A stretch of DNA of 64,000 nucleotides from Talinum fruticosum (lineage: Eukaryota > Streptophyta > Magnoliopsida > Caryophyllales > Talinaceae): positions 6,638,001 to 6,702,000 of the forward strand of contig JAITYX010000004.1 in the NCBI GenBank assembly GCA_021018815.1, written 5' to 3'. Shown piece by piece: positions 59,085 to 64,000 of the stretch (the stretch's first letter is position 1; the number at the start of each line of letters is the position of its first letter). The notes below the pieces were generated by a model that worked only from the letters and a program-made list of their open reading frames with translations, was not told the origin of the DNA and ran no database searches. The translations under genes were made by a program, and so were the position numbers.

Positions 59085-60605
59085 AGAGGAGACAGCATCG
59101 ATCCCGAGTTAGGGATGCAGCTCGAGGACCGGGTATGGTTGAGTAGCGAGGGAGGCAGAGTGACAAATTAATTTAACAAATTGATTTTCAAAACAAAAGA
59201 TGAAAACAATAAATTAAAATATTTAAATAAAGCGTAATTGAAATGAGGAAGATGAATCAAAACTTACTTTCTTTGATTGAATGAAAAGAAACTTGTACAA
59301 TAATTTGAAATATAAGCTCTCGGGAGAGGGGTTGGATAGAGATTGAGAGGATAAGAGGAGTGTTTACAAGTGATTGTGATTGTGTAGGCAAGTGTTTTCT
59401 CGGTGATGAGTTTTCGGAATTAATTGGAGTATCTTTGAGCTCAAATAAAGAAATGATCTTTTCTTGAATTTCATGGTTATCACCACAAATTTCATTTAAT
59501 TTTTCTTTAATTTTGTAATTCTTTACGTAATGACCTGGTTTGCCACATTTGAAACAAGTAGTCTTATTAGTAATTTTCTTTTTTGAAATATTTTTCTTAG
59601 GAGTTGTATTTGTTTAATTATTATTATTATTGGTGCGATTAAACTGTTTCTTTTTATTAATTTGATTTGTTCTTCTTTTTGAACAGAATGAGCTTCAATT
59701 TTGGAATGCAAAAAGCTTCACAAAAAGATCCTAACTCTTTTCGTGTAGCAACTTTGTCTCGTTGAATATCTTGCTTGTAGTTTTAATTCATTGCATAAAG
59801 AAATTTCCTTTTTTTTAATAAATCCTAGTAATTAATCAAACGTGATTTGATCATAAGGAATTGGGTATTTACTTGTAACTTCTTTTAATTTATTGAATAT
59901 CCTTTGAGAAAATAAATTTGGTAATCCCGAAATGAATTTTTCTTTCCAATAAGGTTGATGACAATCTTGTCTTTTTAATAGATATGTAAAATAAGTATCT
60001 TTATTATAATCTTCTAGAGTAGGACATCTTAAATTTGTCAATAAAATTTCTTGACCGCTTAATATATCTATTGGAGTGCCTAGAAGATTGACAACTATTG
60101 TATGGACTAAAGTGTAAACAGACTTCTTTATGATTTTTGATATTCGAGACGTTCTTCGTCTGTCATGTAATTTTCCCACCAAGATTTTAATGATCCGGTG
60201 AAGCTCGAAATTAGTAAATCAAAAGCTTGAGTTTCGGAGCATCTTTGGATGTGTAGGCGGCATATGCCATCATCATCCTATGAAGAATAATTAATGCTTC
60301 ATGTTCGGATTTTCCATCTAAATTCCATTCATAGATGGAACCACTCGTCAAAAGCTTCGTAACTCATCGATTTTATTGATTCAAGTTGAAGATCCGGAGG
60401 AGTGCTTCTAGAATAATAAGGAATTTCTGTTTTATTGAAGATTTTATTAATATTAGTTACTTCTTGAGCTTCTTGAAAGATATCTAAATCATTAAGAGTA
60501 TTACTTGAACAAGCTGCTTGTTTTAGTTTTTCATCTATTTTTTTAATTAATGGGCTATCCGGAATTTCTAAATTTTTATTCTTATTGAATTTAATGAGAG
60601 GGGAT
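59085..60605 (-). pseudogene. Second, inverted fragment of the endogenous caulimovirid
   Basis: Reading minus, 60,605 to about 59,405 matches the plus copy from 54,955 to 56,158 (coat-like core and zinc knuckle). The sequence then jumps directly into leader sequence matching 52,790-53,125. The junction sits on a shared ACTCATC string. The zinc knuckle has lost its last cysteine (TAC, Tyr, at 59,515-59,517). The capsid-like frame survives for 116 residues (60,182-59,832). No other viral region is present in this fragment. Confidence 0.85.

Positions 60606-60606
<1 letters not shown>

Positions 60607-60648
<42 letters not shown>
60607..60648. repeat. (TA)n microsatellite abutting the viral fragment
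   Basis: About 42 bases of TA begin directly where homology to the viral coat region ends. Confidence 0.95.
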
Positions 60649-60652
<4 letters not shown>

Positions 60653-61498
60653 GTTATATATGAATGACACATAATATCTTTATATAGAAATGTTTTATAA
60701 ATATAGTGTTTAAATAAGGTATGCATTTAATTATATTTTAGATAATTAATTTGTATAAAATTATGTACCATAAATTACAATTGTATTGATCCAAAAATTA
60801 ATTTCTTCACATCTAAACATTACTGTTCTATATATACATTAGTATACTTTTTTATAATTTATAAAAATTAGAGAGAATCAATGTATAAGTATTGGTTCAA
60901 AACGAAAACCATATGATTATATGTATAATACATATGTGGTAAATATATAGAATTACTTGATTACATAAATGTCCGTCTTAGGTTAAATTAATATAATACT
61001 ATAGTTAAATATAATATATGGCTTTTTATTTTTGCATATGTATAAAGTAATTAGTAAGAATGTAATATAATTATTGTTAAATTAATTAATATTTAAAAGA
61101 TATTTCATGTGCATATAAAAATTAAAAAAATAAGTCTCACATATTAGAGAATTTTAAAAAGTATTAAATAATATAAAAATATAAAAATAAAAAAATAAAA
61201 ATATATAAATAATAATAATTATATTGTTATAAAATTATCATCTATTTTAAAATGATATATTTTATTATTTATTTACATTAATAAAATTAAAATTAAAAAT
61301 AATTAAAGAACTTGGATCGCAAGGGTATAACACTAATTATAATAGTTATAAGAGCTTTTAATATATATATATATATCAATATTTATTATAGTTTCCAACT
61401 TATTTCAATTCATTTCGGGTATAATAATTATAATGACTCATAAACGTTATAACAGGTCATAAATGTTATAACAATTATAATTGTTAATGATGACATCA

Positions 61499-61592
<94 letters not shown>

Positions 61593-61738
61593 AACCCGTC
61601 AACTCGGGCGGGCGAATAAAATGTGGCTCGGTTGAACTTCGCGTTCGAGTTTAAAAGTGTTGAACCCTAACCCTAAAGTTTCGGGTTTCGGTCAACCCAA
61701 CGGGTTAGAAACATATATAATGACTTTAATCCTATGAC
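60649..61738. other. AT-rich DNA with (TTA)n, no gene
   Basis: Very AT-rich, no coding frame. A TTA run of about 92 bases is at 61,500-61,591. At 61,592-61,720, CGGGTTTCGGTCAACCCAACGGG-like strings suggest a degraded MITE end. Confidence 0.5.
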
Positions 61739-61761
61739 CACTACTACAAAACCGTTAATTA

Positions 61762-62141
61762 GCGACGGATATAGTTATGTTGCCAAATAGCGACGGAATT
61801 AACGACGGAAACTAACAAAAACGACAAGAATCGTGTAAGACAGCGACGGAATTAGCAACGGAAAAAGGTATCCGTCGCTATTTTGGAATTTGCGACGGAA
61901 ATATCTGTCGCTATTCCATCATTGCATGAATTAGTGACGGAATATTTCGTCGCTAAGCCGTAATCGGGGTATTTAGAATTTTCGGATCTAGGAAAAACAA
62001 AAAATAAAAGTATAATTAAATTAATTTTGTCGATAACGACGGAGCGATCCGTTGTTGTTCCGTCGCTAATAAAAAACATTCCGTCGCTAATAAAAAGTTT
62101 TTTATTAGCGACGAAACAACGACGGACTGTTCCGTCGCTAT
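61762..62141. repeat. CACTA subterminal repeats, TAGCGACGGA unit in both orientations
   Basis: About sixteen copies or near-copies of TAGCGACGGA or its complement TCCGTCGCTA lie in 380 bases, for example near 61,762, 61,788, 61,843, 61,868, 61,892, 61,933, 62,062, 62,082 and 62,131. Such arrays are the binding sites for the element's own DNA-binding protein in En/Spm-type transposons. Confidence 0.9.
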
Positions 62142-62149
62142 CGACTAAT

Positions 62150-62446
62150 AAAATTCAGATCTGGCCTTTCGGCCGGATCGAGGAACCCGAAGCGGAGAGT
62201 GAGAGGAGTGCGAGCGATTTTGTGAGCAAAAGTGCCCGGCCCACCACCACGCGTCCGTAACCCCCACCGACCGCCGGTCGACCGCCGCCCCGTCTGCGTC
62301 CGCCCCCACTTCCGTACGCCGCCTCTTGGTCCGCCGCCCCGCGTCCATAAGCCAAAGACGGGTGAGTTTTCATTGGTTGCTCCCGCCCCTTGTGCCACCG
62401 CTGCTGCCGCCTGGAGGAGGTCGCTATAGCCGCCGCCTAGTTTGAA
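62150..62446 (+). promoter_or_regulatory. GC-rich leader of the CACTA transposase gene
   Basis: About 290 bases rich in CG and CCGCC, sharply different from the AT-rich flanks, ending TTTGAAG|GTATTG, a plausible donor site. An intron would run to the TGTCAATCAG acceptor at about 63,081. Long frames here on both strands reflect base composition. Confidence 0.45.
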
Positions 62447-63088
62447 GGTATTGTTTTGTTGATTATTATTAGATTTAGGGTTTTCAATAATTTAGTACAA
62501 ATTGATGATTTTATATAATTTGCTGCAAATTAATGTTGTTTGTGAATGAATTTGAAAAGAAAAATGTGCAATTGTGTTATTCATATATAGATGTTGTGTT
62601 GTTTAAAGTATGTGAGGTTAGATATGTTGGAAATTATTGTTGAAGTTGAAGTAAATGTTATTTGTGATTTATGTATGTGCAATTGTTTATGGTTTATTTA
62701 TAAATTTATTGAACATTTCACAAATATTAATAAATAGTGGTTATTTGTGTGAAATTAGAAATGAAATTATTGTTGTAAATTTTGAAATAATTTTATAAAT
62801 TATAATTGTGTGAGAGTTATTTTATACTAATTAGGTAGAAATAATGTAATCAATTATATTTGTGTGAGTTTATTTATGCTAATTAAGTATGTTTAGTTTA
62901 ACGATGAAATAAATAATTAAGAGTAAAATATAGAAATTAAAGAAATTTATGTATAAGAAAAGTATATGTTCAATACATAATGGTTTTATATATTATGTTC
63001 ATTATGGAAGAGATGTAATCATAACATCTCCATGTATTGATTACTAGCTAATAATTTAATAAATTGTTAAATGTCAATCAGAATATAT

Positions 63089-64000
63089 ATGGACGGGCCT
63101 ACGGATCGTAGATGGATGTATCGTAGGTTATTACCCGATAGAGTTGGGTATAGACAAGAGTTTTTAGACGGGGTTGAGGAGTTTGATGCACATGCTAGAA
63201 GTCAATTAGAATTTGTACATAATCAACAATATAGGTGTGCATGTCGCAAATGCAAAAATTGGAAGTATAAGGATCCCGATGAAGTTATGTTACACCTTTA
63301 TCAATATGGTTTTCTTCCAAACTATTGGTATTGGACTAGTCATGGAGAAATAGATCCTCATTTACATGAGGATGGTGGTATGACTTCTAACATATTCAAC
63401 GACGAAAGTGGCTCCAATCATATGAACTACGGCGATGTAGAATCAAATATCGACCGTATGAATGATATGGTCACGGATGCCATGATCTCAAATCAAGGCT
63501 CTACAAGTAAGCCTCCAAATACCAATGCCCAAACTTTCTTTAATATGGTTGAGGTTGTACAACGACCTTTGTGGGTAGGAAATGAAACTCACGCCGAGTT
63601 GTCTACCACCGTTAGACTGTTGAGCATCAAGTCCGACTACAACATGCCTCAAAATTTCTTTAATGAGATTGCTCAACTTATGAAGGAGATTTGTCCCCCG
63701 ATAACCGAGTTCCTCGTGACATTCACCATGCAAAGAAGGTCATTAAAAATCTTGGGATGGATGTTCAAAAAATTGATTGTTGTCAAAAAGGTTGCATGTT
63801 GTTCTACAAAGAGGACATTAATCTTGATTCAAGTATTGTGGTCATCCGAGATGGAAGCATCAAAGGGAAGGAAAAGGAAAAAGTCAAAGAACTCCGTTTG
63901 TAAGGATGCATTACTTGCCATTAATACCAAGACTTCAGCGCTTATTTGCTTCAAAAACCACAACAGAGCACATGAGACGGCATTATGAGAATGTAAGAGA
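63089..64000 (+). pseudogene. TNP2-type CACTA transposase N-terminus, frameshifted and partial
   Basis: The likely start is the ATG at 63,089 (MDGPTDRRWMYRRLLPDR), just after a probable splice acceptor. An upstream ATG at 63,071 would add six residues. The transposase-associated domain is clear: FLDGVEEFDAHA, CACRKCKN, HLYQYGFLPNYWYWTSHGE. TVRLLSIKSDYNMPQNFFNE begins the next conserved part. A frameshift follows in a run of five C at about 63,695, after which DNRVPRDIHHAKK and CCQKGCMLFYKEDINLD are read in another frame. A second shift near 63,831 puts MHYLPLIPRLQRLFASKTT in the third frame. This copy therefore cannot make an active protein. The catalytic part lies beyond the window. Confidence 0.85.

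Larger units (their letters stand above)
52300..60605. mobile_element. Endogenous caulimovirid (pararetrovirus), rearranged and decayed
   Basis: On the plus strand, movement-protein, coat-like, CCHC zinc knuckle, aspartic protease, reverse transcriptase and RNase H regions follow in that order. There is no integrase and no LTR. The movement protein and the missing integrase separate it from Ty3 retrotransposons. The gene order fits petuvirus- or florendovirus-like endogenous viruses; the genus is uncertain. A second partial copy lies inverted at 59,085-60,605. Stops and frameshifts occur in every region, so it cannot encode its proteins. Confidence 0.85.
61739..64000 (+). mobile_element. CACTA (En/Spm-type) transposon, left part, continues past window
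   Basis: CACTACTACAAAA at 61,739-61,751 is the typical CACTA terminal sequence, preceded by GAC as a possible 3-base target duplication. A subterminal repeat array, a GC-rich leader and a TNP2-type transposase N-terminus follow in the expected order. The right end and the TNP1-like gene, if present, lie outside the window. Confidence 0.88.

Noticed and set aside
61655..61680. Telomere-like AACCCTAACCCTAAAG
   Set aside because: Only two units are present. This is too few for a telomeric tract and easily arises by chance.
62138..62429. Several overlapping frames on both strands in a GC-rich block
   Set aside because: They are explained by base composition in the CACTA leader. None has family features.

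Overview
The window reads as AT-rich, transposon-dense nuclear DNA of a flowering plant, most likely a eudicot. The evidence is short exons with GT/AG introns, a plastid-targeted plant gene family, plant-type transposons (MuDR and FAR1-like MULEs, CACTA, Helitron-like, Tourist-like MITE, copia) and an endogenous caulimovirid. I cannot name the species.

Two genes look intact. Both encode RETICULATA-RELATED (DUF3411) plastid membrane proteins. Copy 1 is at 12,415-17,237 (+) and copy 2 at 41,762-51,967 (-). Each has eight exons with matching boundaries and splice phases, and both spliced frames come to 528 residues by my hand assembly. They face each other tail to tail. Homology covers introns and the promoter-proximal region, so this is an inverted segmental duplication. 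The 24.5 kb between the gene ends is filled with transposons, and two introns of copy 2 have grown by several kb.

Layout. 1-12 kb: AT-rich repeats, a Helitron-like 3' end, one arm of a dispersed repeat family (5.3-8.1 kb) and a 2.7 kb imperfect palindrome (9.07-11.79 kb) carrying a Tourist-like MITE. 12-17 kb: gene copy 1. 18.2-22.05 kb: a candidate Helitron with both termini. 23.6-26.6 kb: broken copia RNase H joined to a broken MuDR transposase (both minus). 28-39 kb: a composite region holding an orphan gene 5' end, a broken C48 (Ulp1-like) protease gene (+), a broken FAR1-like transposase (-), and a recurring GTGCGGGGTACCTTTTGTC-type motif in fixed orientation. 41.8-52 kb: gene copy 2. 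52.3-60.6 kb: a decayed endogenous pararetrovirus with movement, coat, protease, RT and RNase H regions in order, plus a second inverted fragment. 61.74 kb to the end: left end of a CACTA element with subterminal repeats and a frameshifted TNP2-type transposase that runs off the window.

The two DUF3411 genes are the only host functions I can support well. The rest records successive insertion, inversion and decay of mobile DNA around them.
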